DNA from: Pelagibius sp048268885
Lineage (GTDB): Bacteria; Pseudomonadota; Alphaproteobacteria; Kiloniellales; Kiloniellaceae
Length of the DNA: 64,000 nucleotides
Direction: 5' to 3'
Assembly (NCBI GenBank): GCA_048268885.1
Contig: JBLWUP010000031.1
Coordinates: 6,357 to 70,356, forward strand
A program made the position numbers and the translations under genes. Positions 36,201-43,229 of this stretch are shown here, one piece after another; position 1 is the first letter of the stretch; each line of letters opens with the position of its first letter. Under the pieces are notes generated by a model. That model was not told where the DNA came from, ran no database searches, and worked only from the letters and a program-made list of their open reading frames with translations.

Positions 36201-36582
36201 CGTCATCCTGATCGGCATCGTGGTGAACAACGCCATCCTTCTGGTCCACCAGACCCTCTATCACCTGCGCGAGGAGGGGCTGGCCGCGGGACCGGCGATC
36301 GTCGAGGCGACGCGCAACCGCATCCGGCCGATCTTCATGTCGACCCTGACTTCCGTCGTCGGCATGCTGCCGCTGGTGTTCTTCCCCGGCGCCGGCTCGG
36401 AACTCTACCGCGGCCTGGGCTCCGTGGTGGTCGGCGGCCTGGCGATGTCCGCGGCGCTGACCCTGCTGATCATCCCGCCCATGCTGTCCCTGCTGGTCAC
36501 ACTGCTGGAAGGCCGCGAGGCCGCCGGCGGGCAGGCGTCACCGACCACCGCCGGATCGGTGCAACCGGCGGTCGGCGAATAA
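33247..36582 (+). CDS. RND multidrug efflux permease (AcrB/MdtB-like)
   Basis: A 1111-residue proton-driven pump: TM1, porter domain, TM2-6, TM7, second porter domain, TM8-12. The N-terminal TAIERPIAVIAAVLMVVMFG and the TM4 segment VGMVVDAAIVVLENIYRL are classic. TM4 keeps one acidic residue (D410) where AcrB has an Asp pair, the second being Ala, as in several non-AcrB branches. About 55 extra Ala/Pro/Glu-rich residues (near 607-661) sit at the start of the second porter domain and make the protein longer than the usual 1030-1050. Substrate unknown. Confidence 0.9.
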   Translation: MNLIKTAIERPIAVIAAVLMVVMFGLVALQTIPIQLAPDINSPVITVTTEWGGAAPAEVEREITNRQEEELKGIEGLEEITSRSERGRSRVTLEFAVGTNMDRALLLVSNRLDRVNGYPDEADEPTLDTAGAEDNAIAWFILTRADGNERPMSEYGDFAEDVIQERLERVPGVSRINVYGGTEREIQVTVDPQVLARYRLTVSEVVDALRRANASFSAGDVDEGKRRYVVRTEGELNTTEAVRSVVVRSDDDGDSGRLARVRIGDIAEVRFGYKEARAAIRMRGDAALAMNAIRETGANVIETMEGIRAAIAELNEGPIPAAGLKLRQVYDETVYIDSAIDLVQQNIWVGGTLAAVILLLFLRSFRATLVVSLAIPVSVIGAFVAMAALGRSINVISLAGIAFAVGMVVDAAIVVLENIYRLREQGRPVREAAYLGAKQVWGAVLVSALTTVMVFIPILVMQLEVGQLFRDIAVAISVSVMLSLLVSITVLPALASRLLGGGKSGAEGGISRLHLPVIDSLAGGFVATVVGFTRLVVRSRLAALGTVVAVTVVALFGSWHFLPKLEYLPEGNRNLVFGIIIPPPGYNLETMVSIAQDVETATRPHWTEEEGAPAAAAPEPHLPLGERLSNSVTAFVQDAADSLRGLIEGGFSAEAEAPPPKMDRFFFVAFNANTFIGATSAEPQRAAEIIPLLQDPVFREPGTFGFINQPSIFGRGIGSGRKIDLNISGQHLEPILQVAQQAVGRISQALPRQQGNQLRPNPGLELGAPEVRLFPDRLRLADNGVSARELGEAIDTFNDGLRVTEVTVGNDRLDLMLQGPEANVVETQGISNLPVVTPSGDILPASSLAEVILTSGPTEVRHHERARTITLEIRPAPGVPLEAALEILRDQVMAPMEQAGLPPGVKFSISGTADKLTQTWNAMVVQLALAVAIVYLVMAVLFESFFYPLIILLSVPLATAGGVAGLAFLNLYTYQPLDMLTLLGFVILIGIVVNNAILLVHQTLYHLREEGLAAGPAIVEATRNRIRPIFMSTLTSVVGMLPLVFFPGAGSELYRGLGSVVVGGLAMSAALTLLIIPPMLSLLVTLLEGREAAGGQASPTTAGSVQPAVGE

Positions 36583-36611
36583 CAGGCCCGTGAAGGCGGC
36601 GGGGCCCCGCT

Positions 36612-36839
36612 TCAGCCCGCCTTGCGAATCCTGAAGAGGAACACGCCGTCGTCCTCGCGCGATTCCAGCAGTTCATCTCCGGTGGTCTCACAGAACGACT
36701 GAAAATCAGCCACCGCGCCTGGGTCGGTCGCCTTGATTTCCAGAATCTCTCCGGCGGCCACGGTCTTCATGGCCTTGCGGGCCCGCAGCACCGGCAGGGG
36801 GCAGCGCAGACCGGTCGCATCCAAAAAAGTGGTAGTCAC
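36612..36839 (-). CDS. tusA: TusA-family sulfurtransferase
   Basis: A 75-residue protein with the defining CPxP motif (RCPLPVLRARKAM, active C13) and a two-layer fold ending in FLFRIRKAG. TusA proteins carry persulfide sulfur for tRNA 2-thiolation, molybdenum cofactor or sulfur oxidation. It is divergent from an ArsR regulator with a conserved Cys; such pairs elsewhere respond to sulfide or persulfide, so a role in sulfur trafficking under stress is plausible. Confidence 0.88.
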   Translation of the reverse strand: MTTTFLDATGLRCPLPVLRARKAMKTVAAGEILEIKATDPGAVADFQSFCETTGDELLESREDDGVFLFRIRKAG

Positions 36840-36920
36840 GTCTTTTCCGTCTCAATCCCTGAGAATGCCTGCAATATCAGAAAATTGGCCGCAGAGGCAA
36901 AAATCACGTTCCGCTCTTGA

Positions 36921-36933
36921 CCAACGCAGTTGG
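36921..36933. promoter_or_regulatory. Inverted repeat between tusA and arsR, possible operator
   Basis: CCAAC-GCA-GTTGG is a perfect 5-bp dyad in the 112-base divergent gap, ending 18 bases before the ArsR-family start codon. ArsR repressors bind dyads overlapping their own promoters, but this one is shorter than known sites. Confidence 0.35.
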
Positions 36934-36951
36934 CGAACAAGTATCACTCTT

Positions 36952-37383
36952 ATGTCATACGGATCACTCCTCCTCACCTCCGGCAGGGCGAGCCGCCTGC
37001 TCAGAGCAATGGCCAACGAGCGGCGCCTGGTCATCCTGTGCCACCTCTCCGAGCGCGAGCACTCGGTGACCGAGCTGTGCCGCCTCGTCGGCCTCAGCCA
37101 ATCGGCCCTGTCCCAGCATCTGGCCAAGCTGCGCCGCGACAACCTGGTGACGACCCGCCGCTCGGCACAGACGGTTTTCTACTCGATCGCCAGCCCCGAG
37201 GTGACCCCTTTGCTGAAATCCCTCAGCGAGCTTTTTCCCCCGGTCGGGGTCGGGGTCGGGGTGGGAACCGGAACCGGGATCGCGGCCGCAAGGCCCAAGG
37301 CCGGCGGGCGCCCCGGCACCCTGACCTGCGGTCCCTGCGGGGCGGAATCGGGCAGCGAGCGCGCCGTCTGGAATAAGAGCTAA
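36952..37383 (+). CDS. ArsR-family regulator, BigR/SqrR-like
   Basis: A 143-residue winged-helix repressor. Core: LLRAMANERRLVILCHLSEREHSVTELCRLVGLSQSALSQHLAKLRRDNLVTTRR-x-AQTVFYSI. C30 lies at the position of the persulfide-sensing Cys of SqrR/BigR (LMILCxL). The second sensing Cys of those proteins, expected after helix 5 (position about 96), is absent (ELFPP). Instead there is a 45-residue tail with a Val-Gly/Thr-Gly run encoded by a hexanucleotide repeat near 37246-37277 and a CGPC motif (C126, C129). The ATG at 36952 is chosen because homology starts there. Confidence 0.75.
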   Translation: MSYGSLLLTSGRASRLLRAMANERRLVILCHLSEREHSVTELCRLVGLSQSALSQHLAKLRRDNLVTTRRSAQTVFYSIASPEVTPLLKSLSELFPPVGVGVGVGTGTGIAAARPKAGGRPGTLTCGPCGAESGSERAVWNKS

Positions 37384-37623
37384 CCCTTCGACGCGGCTAT
37401 CCTCCCCGAGGCGTTTTTCCCGTCAAAATAGCAAATTCCCTGTACTCTTTCTCGCATAGCGGACTGACCTGCGCATAAGCGTCTCAGCGAGCCCACGCCT
37501 GATCATTTCGCACGCTTGATTGGCGGATTTGGTTTGCGGTAAGCCTGACGCGACTCAACTTTATCGATAGACCGTGATTGTACCCATCGCCGCTGGGTCG
37601 AAATGTGAAAAGAGATCCAGAGA

Positions 37624-38079
37624 GTGACCGAAAAACAGCGACCGCCTGCCCCGACCCCCGATCCCATCGACATCGCCATCGGCTCCAGACTTCGGCTTCG
37701 CCGCCTGGCCATGGGCTTCAGCCAGGAAACCCTGGCCCGGGCCTTGGGCATCACCTTTCAGCAGATCCAGAAGTACGAGCGCGGCACCAACCGCATTTTC
37801 GCCAGCCGGTTGTTCCATCTGGCCCGCGTGCTGCGGGTGCCGGTCGCCTATTTCTTCCATGGCATCCCGCCGCAGGGCGACGCCCAGCCGTCCGAGCCGT
37901 CCGGCTGCGAGTGCACGGCACCCGAAGAAGACCAGGTCGAGGACCTGCTGGGCCGGAGCGACACCCTGAAGCTGATCCAGGCCTACAACAAGATCACCGA
38001 TCCCAGCGTCCGCCGCCAGATCTATGCCCTGGTGAAGACCGTCGGCGAGCGGGATCATATGGTCGACGCCATCTCGTAA
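37624..38079 (+). CDS. XRE-family helix-turn-helix regulator
   Basis: A 151-residue protein with an N-terminal Cro/CI-type HTH (residues 17-72): IGSRLRLRRLAMGFSQETLARALGITFQQIQKYERGTNRI, followed by LARVLRVPVAYFF and a C-terminal helix pair (LKLIQAYNKITDPSVRRQIYALVKTV). This architecture is abundant in Rhodospirillales. It is a paralogue of the product at 56492-56941 (shared FQQIQKYERG and VPV-x-YFF). Targets unknown. It starts with GTG. The 240 bases before it hold no gene. Confidence 0.85.
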   Translation: MTEKQRPPAPTPDPIDIAIGSRLRLRRLAMGFSQETLARALGITFQQIQKYERGTNRIFASRLFHLARVLRVPVAYFFHGIPPQGDAQPSEPSGCECTAPEEDQVEDLLGRSDTLKLIQAYNKITDPSVRRQIYALVKTVGERDHMVDAIS

Positions 38080-38081
38080 GG

Positions 38082-38115
38082 GCCCGCCCCTCGCAAAGGC
38101 CCGCCCCTCGCAAAA
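38082..38115. repeat. 17-bp tandem duplication just after the XRE gene
   Basis: gcccgcccctcgcaaag at 38082-38098 repeats at 38099-38115 with one change (last base a), then five bases of a third unit. It begins 3 bases past the stop codon. Confidence 0.7.
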
Positions 38116-38239
38116 GCCCGACAGCGGCGCTCAGCCCAGGCCGGAAGGCAATCGATCCTGGACGGCGTCGCCTGCAGGCCGCTAAATGGGGCCGATGCGG
38201 TTACAGCCGTCGCCGCCGCAGACGGGATGGGGGAATATC

Positions 38240-38749
38240 ATGACAAGGCATCGCCGCCGCGTTACGGCCTGCGCCTTGACCGCAGCGCTGAGCGGCCTGG
38301 CCACCCTGTCGTTGAGCACGGCGGCAGAGGCGCAGAGCGCCGCCTATTTCTCCCCCACCTACGCCGCCTCCGACGGCTCTCCCTACAGCAGCGTCTATGC
38401 GCGCACCTTCGGGACCGGCGGGCCGCCCGCCGCCACGCCGGCACCGACGCCGCCGCCCCTCGTCACCTCGGCCGGGCCGCCGGCGTCGGCCAGCGCAGCG
38501 GAAGGCGACGTGGTTTACGTGATCGAGAAGGGCCGGCTGCTGACCTACCGGGCGGCGGACTATGCCCGCGGCGGCCAGGCGCTGGCGGGGGTAACCGTGC
38601 CGCCGGCGGCCTCCGGCTCCGCCGCCGCAACCCCGGCGGCCGATCTCTCCAGCATCGCCGACCGCCTCTACGGCGGCCCCCCGCTGGACACCGCCGCCGG
38701 CCCGATCCAGCTGATCCCGCCCCGCAAGCCCGACGCCCTGGGGAACTAG
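38240..38749 (+). CDS. Secreted hypothetical protein, 169 aa
   Basis: Unrecognised family. The start at 38240 has GGGGGA 6 bases upstream. It encodes a signal peptide (MTRHRRRV, hydrophobic core, cleavage near AEAQS), then a low-complexity Ala/Pro/Ser/Thr-rich chain with two short structured parts: AEGDVVYVIEKGRLLTYRAADYARGGQ and DLSSIADRLYGGPPLDTAAGPIQL. No Cys in the mature part. Probably periplasmic or envelope-associated. It lies 40 bases before queA on the same strand but has no evident link to queuosine. Confidence 0.65.
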   Translation: MTRHRRRVTACALTAALSGLATLSLSTAAEAQSAAYFSPTYAASDGSPYSSVYARTFGTGGPPAATPAPTPPPLVTSAGPPASASAAEGDVVYVIEKGRLLTYRAADYARGGQALAGVTVPPAASGSAAATPAADLSSIADRLYGGPPLDTAAGPIQLIPPRKPDALGN

Positions 38750-38789
38750 ACGTCTTGGCCTGCCGCTGCGGCGGTGGTAGAGGCTCCCC

Positions 38790-39842
38790 ATGCGAACCGA
38801 AGATTTTGATTTCGACCTGCCGCGGGACCTGATCGCGCAGCACCCGATGGAGCCGCGCGACCAGGCACGCCTGCTGCATGTCGGGGATACCCTGGCGGAC
38901 CGGCGGATCGCCGACCTGCCGGACCTGCTGCGCCCGGGCGACCTGCTGGTCACCAACGACACCAAGGTGATCCCCGCGCGCCTGACCGGCAAGCGCGGCA
39001 CCGCCGGGGTCGAGGTCACCCTGCATCAGGCCATAGACGGCAGCACTTGGAAGGCCTTCGCCCGCCCGGCCCGCAAGCTGGGCGTCAACGACCGCATCGA
39101 CTTCGGGTCGGACGCTTCGGGCGACTTCGCCGCCGCGGTGGTCGACAAAGGCGAGGCCGGCGAAGTGACGCTGCACTTCGACCGCCGCGACGGCGATCTG
39201 CTGGCGGCACTGGAAGAACACGGCGTCATGCCGTTGCCGCCCTACATCCGTCGCGAGAAGACCGGCGATCCGCGCGACCGCCACGACTACCAGACCGTCT
39301 TCGCGCGGCAGGAAGGCGCGGTGGCCGCGCCGACCGCCGGGCTGCACTTCACGGAGGCGCTGCTGCAGCGGTTGGAACAGCGTGGCATCGGCCGCGCGAA
39401 CGTCACCCTGCATGTCGGTGCCGGCACCTTCCTGCCGGTGAAGACCGAGGAGGTGGAGGCCCACCAGATGCACAGCGAATGGGGCGAGATCACCGAAAAG
39501 GCCGCGGCGGCGATCAATGCCGCGCGCGCCGCCGGCGGGCGCATCGTCGCGGTCGGCACCACCGCGCTGCGCCTGCTGGAAAGCGTCGCCGACGAAGATG
39601 GCAGGCTCTCCGCCTTCACCGGCGACACCAACCTCTTCATCCTGCCCGGCTACCGCTTCAAGGCCGTCGACCTGCTGATGACCAACTTCCACCTGCCGCG
39701 CTCGACCCTCTTCATGCTGGTCTGCGCCTTCGCCGGGAAGGCGCGCATGGAAGCGGCCTACGCCCACGCCGTCGCCGAAAGCTACCGCTTCTATTCTTAC
39801 GGCGACGCCTGCCTGCTGGAGCCGGAGGCCCGTGATGAGTAG
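38790..39842 (+). CDS. queA: S-adenosylmethionine:tRNA ribosyltransferase-isomerase
   Basis: It transfers and isomerises the ribosyl of SAM onto 7-aminomethyl-7-deazaguanine in tRNA to give epoxyqueuosine. 350 residues, full length: FDFDLPRDLIAQHP start, LLVTNDTKVIPARL, the glycine-rich GRIVAVGTTALRLLES, and the C-terminal LMTNFHLPRSTLFMLVCAFAG. GAGG precedes the ATG. First of the queA-tgt-queG operon; the stop overlaps the tgt start. Confidence 0.96.
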   Translation: MRTEDFDFDLPRDLIAQHPMEPRDQARLLHVGDTLADRRIADLPDLLRPGDLLVTNDTKVIPARLTGKRGTAGVEVTLHQAIDGSTWKAFARPARKLGVNDRIDFGSDASGDFAAAVVDKGEAGEVTLHFDRRDGDLLAALEEHGVMPLPPYIRREKTGDPRDRHDYQTVFARQEGAVAAPTAGLHFTEALLQRLEQRGIGRANVTLHVGAGTFLPVKTEEVEAHQMHSEWGEITEKAAAAINAARAAGGRIVAVGTTALRLLESVADEDGRLSAFTGDTNLFILPGYRFKAVDLLMTNFHLPRSTLFMLVCAFAGKARMEAAYAHAVAESYRFYSYGDACLLEPEARDE

Positions 39843-40983
39843 TAGGGGCATGAGCGAATTCGGTCTCGGCTACGAAATTCAGGCGACGGACGGCGCCGCG
39901 CGGCGCGGCCGCCTCACCACCGCGCACGGCGTGGTGAACACGCCTGCCTTCATGACCGTGGGCACCGCCGGCACGGTGAAGGGCCTGACGGTGGATCAGG
40001 TGAAGGACAGCGGTGCGGAGATCATCCTCGGCAACACCTACCACCTGATGCTGCGCCCCGGCGCCGAGCGCGTCGCGGCCCTGGGCGGCCTGCACAAGTT
40101 CATGAACTGGCCGGGACCGATCCTGACGGACTCCGGCGGCTTCCAGGTCATGTCGCTGGAAGACCTGCGCAAGATCACCGAGGAAGGCGTTACCTTCCGC
40201 TCCCACCTGGACGGCACGCCGCACAACCTGACGCCCGAACGCGCCATGGAAATCCAGGAACTGCTCGACGCCGACGTCACCATGGTGCTGGACGAGTGCA
40301 CGCCCTTCCCGGCGACCGAAACGGTGGCGCGCGAATCCATGGAACGCTCCATGCGCTGGGCGGCGCGCTGCAAGGAGGCCTTTACCAAGCGTCCCGGCTA
40401 TGGCCTGTTCGGCATCGTCCAGGGCAGCGTCTATCCGGAGCTGCGCCAGCGTTCGGCGGACGCGCTGAAGGAAATCGGCTTCGACGGCTATGCGGTCGGC
40501 GGGCTGGCCGTCGGCGAAGGCCAGGAAGCGATGTTCGAGGTGCTAAACGCGACCGTGCCGCATCTGCCGGTTGAGCGGCCGCGCTACCTCATGGGGGTCG
40601 GCAAGCCCGCCGACATCGTCGGCGCGGTCAAGCGCGGCATCGACATGTTCGACTGCGTGCTGCCGACGCGCAGCGGGCGGACTGGCCAGGCCTTCACCCG
40701 GCGCGCGGCCCTGAACCTGATGAACGCCCGCCACCGCGAAGATCCGCGCGCCCTGGACCCCGACTGCCCCTGCCCGACCTGCGCCGACTACAGCCGCGCC
40801 TACCTGCATCATCTCTTCAAGGCCAAGGAGATGCTTGGACCGATCCTGCTGACCCGTCACAATCTGCATTACTATCAGCAGATCATGGCCGGTCTGCGCG
40901 AGGCCATCGAGGACGGCCGCCTGGAGGACTTCATTGCCGCGTTCGAGCGACAAGCCGCAGAGGGCGACATCCCCACGATCTGA
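39835..40983 (+). CDS. tgt: tRNA-guanine(34) transglycosylase
   Basis: It swaps guanine 34 for preQ1 in tRNAs of Asp, Asn, His and Tyr. 382 residues: the active-site Asp in TDSGGFQVMSL, the nucleophile Asp in DMFDCVLPTRSGRTGQAFT, and the zinc site CPCPTC plus a His about 26 residues on. The ATG at 39835 is chosen because GGAGG lies 6 bases before it; a GTG one codon earlier and an ATG at 39850 also exist. It overlaps queA by 8 bases. The stop is inside a 15-bp tandem duplication. Confidence 0.95.
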   Translation: MSSRGMSEFGLGYEIQATDGAARRGRLTTAHGVVNTPAFMTVGTAGTVKGLTVDQVKDSGAEIILGNTYHLMLRPGAERVAALGGLHKFMNWPGPILTDSGGFQVMSLEDLRKITEEGVTFRSHLDGTPHNLTPERAMEIQELLDADVTMVLDECTPFPATETVARESMERSMRWAARCKEAFTKRPGYGLFGIVQGSVYPELRQRSADALKEIGFDGYAVGGLAVGEGQEAMFEVLNATVPHLPVERPRYLMGVGKPADIVGAVKRGIDMFDCVLPTRSGRTGQAFTRRAALNLMNARHREDPRALDPDCPCPTCADYSRAYLHHLFKAKEMLGPILLTRHNLHYYQQIMAGLREAIEDGRLEDFIAAFERQAAEGDIPTI

Positions 40984-41001
40984 GGGCCCACGATCTGAGG
41001 G
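40972..41001. repeat. 15-bp tandem duplication at the tgt stop
   Basis: cccacgatctgaggg occurs twice without mismatch (40972-40986, 40987-41001). The unit carries the last codons and the TGA of tgt, so a second in-frame TGA lies 15 bases on. It spaces tgt from queG. Confidence 0.8.
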
Positions 41002-41017
41002 CCCCCGCTCTGACGAC

Positions 41018-42130
41018 GTGAGAGCGCAGATCCGCGAGAAGGCTCTGGCGCTCGGCTTCGATGCCGTCGGCTTCGCGCCCGCCGAGGTCGCCGCCGCGGC
41101 ACGCGAGGAATTCCACGCCTTCCTCGCCCAGGGCTGCCACGGCGACATGGACTGGCTGGCGCGCAACGCGGAGCGCCGCGCCGACCCGCAGACCCTCTGG
41201 CCGGCGGCCCGCAGCGTCATCGTGCTGGGCCAGAACTACGGCCCCACGAGCGACCCCCTGGCGCTGCTGGAAAGCAAGGACCGCGCGTCCATTTCGGTCT
41301 ACGCCCGCAACGCCGACTACCACGACCTCATCAAGAAGCGGCTGAAGGCCTTGGCGCGCTGGATGCACGAAGACCTGGCGGCGGACGTGAAGGTCTTCGT
41401 CGACACCGCGCCGGTGATGGAAAAGCCCCTGGCGCAGGCCGCCGGGCTCGGCTGGCAGGGCAAGCACAGCAACCTGGTGTCGCTGGAGCTCGGCTCCTGG
41501 CTGTTCCTGGGGGAGGTTTTCACCGACCTGGAGCTCGCGCCCGACAGGCCGGAAGAAGACCACTGCGGCTCCTGCCGGCGCTGCCTCGACGTCTGCCCGA
41601 CCGACGCCTTTCTCGGCCCCTACCGCCTGGATGCCCGGCGCTGCATCTCCTACCTGACCATCGAGCACAAGGGACACATCGCGCGGGAGTTCCGCGCGGC
41701 GATGGGCAACCGCATCTACGGCTGCGACGACTGTCTGGCGGTCTGTCCGTGGAACAAGTTCGCCCGGCGCACCACGGAGCCGGCCTTCCTGCCGCGCGCC
41801 GAATTGAGCGCGCCGCGCCTGGCCGACCTGCTGCAACTGGACGACGCCACCTTCCGCCGGGTCTTCGCCGGCTCGCCGATCAAGCGCATCGGCCGCGACC
41901 GCTTCCTGCGCAACGTGCTGATCGCCGCCGGCAACAGCGGCGACCCTAGTCTGGCGCCGCGCGCCAAGGCATTGCTCGACGATCCCTCGCCCGTGGTGCG
42001 CGCCATGGCGGTCTGGGCTCTGGGGCAACTGCTGGCGCTGCAGGCTTTCAAGGAACTGAAAGGCCGGCGCGTCATAAAAGAGGACGACGCGGCTGTCGTC
42101 CTTGAGTGGGAAAACGCGGTAACACCGTGA
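41018..42130 (+). CDS. queG: Epoxyqueuosine reductase QueG
   Basis: Cobalamin-dependent iron-sulfur enzyme for the final step, epoxyqueuosine to queuosine. About 370 residues: N-terminal DUF1730 domain (AVGFAPAEV, NYGP, VDTAPVMEKPLAQAAGLGWQGKHSNLVS), two 4Fe-4S motifs (CGSCRRCLDVCP and CDDCLAVCP), and a C-terminal HEAT-like repeat region (SPVVRAMAVWALGQ). The GTG at 41018 is the first start matching family length; residues encoded further upstream derive from the tandem duplication (PRSEG repeated). With queA and tgt this is a compact queuosine cluster. Confidence 0.92.
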   Translation: MRAQIREKALALGFDAVGFAPAEVAAAAREEFHAFLAQGCHGDMDWLARNAERRADPQTLWPAARSVIVLGQNYGPTSDPLALLESKDRASISVYARNADYHDLIKKRLKALARWMHEDLAADVKVFVDTAPVMEKPLAQAAGLGWQGKHSNLVSLELGSWLFLGEVFTDLELAPDRPEEDHCGSCRRCLDVCPTDAFLGPYRLDARRCISYLTIEHKGHIAREFRAAMGNRIYGCDDCLAVCPWNKFARRTTEPAFLPRAELSAPRLADLLQLDDATFRRVFAGSPIKRIGRDRFLRNVLIAAGNSGDPSLAPRAKALLDDPSPVVRAMAVWALGQLLALQAFKELKGRRVIKEDDAAVVLEWENAVTP

Positions 42131-42160
42131 CCTCGGGAAGGTCCGGGACCAGGAGACACT

Positions 42161-42574
42161 ATGATCGACACCTTCAATCCACCCGACGTCTGGGCGCCCT
42201 TCGGCACCTTTTCCATGGGTGTCGTTCAGGGCGAAGGGCAGATCGTCTATCTGAAAGGCCAGGTCGCCCTCGACGTCGAAGGACAGATCGTCGGGCGCGG
42301 CAGCATGGCGGCGCAGGTGCAGCAGGTGCTGGAGAACCTGCAGAAGGTGCTGGACCATGTCGGCGGCACGATGGGAGATATCGTGTCGCTCACCCAGTTC
42401 GTGACCGATATCGAAGCCTTCATGGCGGCAGGCGCGGTGCGGCAGAGGTTCTTCGAGGCACCCTTCCCCGTCACGACCACCATCGAGGTCGCGCGCCTTT
42501 ACGACCCCGACCTCCTGGTCGAGATCACTGCGATCGCCGAGATCCCGCGGGAGCGCTTCCGCCGGCCGGCCTAG
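42161..42574 (+). CDS. RidA/YjgF/Rut family protein
   Basis: A 137-residue trimeric RidA-fold protein: GVVQGEGQIVYLKGQVALDVEGQIVGRG, MAAQVQQVLENLQKVLDHVGGTMGDIVSLTQFVTD, and a C-terminal TTIEVARLYDPDLLVEITAIAEIP. RidA members hydrolyse reactive enamine/imine intermediates of PLP enzymes; the Arg-x-Ala-Val core that binds the carboxylate in true RidA is modified here (EVARLYDPD), so this is a divergent subgroup. AGGAGA precedes the ATG. Its stop TAG shares CTAG with the stop of the convergent gene. Confidence 0.85.
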   Translation: MIDTFNPPDVWAPFGTFSMGVVQGEGQIVYLKGQVALDVEGQIVGRGSMAAQVQQVLENLQKVLDHVGGTMGDIVSLTQFVTDIEAFMAAGAVRQRFFEAPFPVTTTIEVARLYDPDLLVEITAIAEIPRERFRRPA

Positions 42575-42921
42575 AGCGGTCGCTTGGCCTTGTCCGGGGG
42601 ATAGCAGATATAGTTGATGCGATGCGGCTGGCTGAGCGAGCAGCCGTTCCAGAAGACGTCCTCATCCTTCTGCACCACGCGGCCGCCGTCGCAGCGGTAG
42701 ATCGCCTCCGCCTCGACGTCCGCCGGCTCGTTGAACGCCGGGCTGTAGCAGATGCCGATGGCGCGCGGCTGCAGACGCGGCAGCATGTCGGCGCCTTCCG
42801 CCGTCGCCGCTTCCGTCGCGGCATCGGAGCCTTCGACCTGGAAGGGTGCCATCGCGCAGCCGGCCAAGGCGGCCGTGGCACAAATCACCAGCAATAGGCC
42901 GGCCGGCGAACGAAAGGTCAT
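42571..42921 (-). CDS. Hypothetical lipoprotein, 116 aa
   Basis: Signal peptide with a canonical lipobox (AALAGC, Cys22), preceded by GGGGGAG 6 bases before the ATG. The mature part has an Ala/Glu/Thr linker and a compact domain with four Cys (IGICYSPAF, AIYRCDGG, WNGCSLSQP, NYICYPP), suggesting two disulfides. Family not recognised. It converges on the RidA gene with a 4-base overlap. Confidence 0.75.
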   Translation of the reverse strand: MTFRSPAGLLLVICATAALAGCAMAPFQVEGSDAATEAATAEGADMLPRLQPRAIGICYSPAFNEPADVEAEAIYRCDGGRVVQKDEDVFWNGCSLSQPHRINYICYPPDKAKRPL

Positions 42922-43229
42922 AGGCGACTCCCCCTAAAAGGCCCCGAAAAATACGGCGCCTCTTGATACGGCAGATGCGCCGCCCCTGTCACCCTTCTCG
43001 GTCCCCCGTCTGAAGTCTCGCGCCTGAAGTCTCCCGTCAGAGGCCTTCCCGGTCATGCCGGACCATGGCGGGCCGGACCATGGCGGGCTTCACGCAAATC
43101 CTATTTAACATTTATTTTATGTGATCACTTTTATTTTTACATCTTTATCTGGACAAATATGCTGTTTCAACCTAACTTTATCGTGGAATGAGGCTGGGCA
43201 GCAGCTTCGCCAAACCAGGAAGGTGTCAC
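42922..43229. other. Intergenic region upstream of the cysteine operon
   Basis: 308 bases without a gene. It contains a perfect 15-bp tandem duplication (ccggaccatggcggg at 43058-43072 and 43073-43087) and two copies of a cctgaagtctc-like unit near 43010-43035. A strongly AT-rich segment (43098-43175) includes the palindrome GTGATCAC (43121-43128) and probably carries the operon promoter. No riboswitch fold was recognised. Confidence 0.6.

Noticed and set aside
33244..36264. A 1006-codon open frame antisense to the RND pump
   Set aside because: Shadow of a long GC-rich gene; no ribosome site or recognisable fold.
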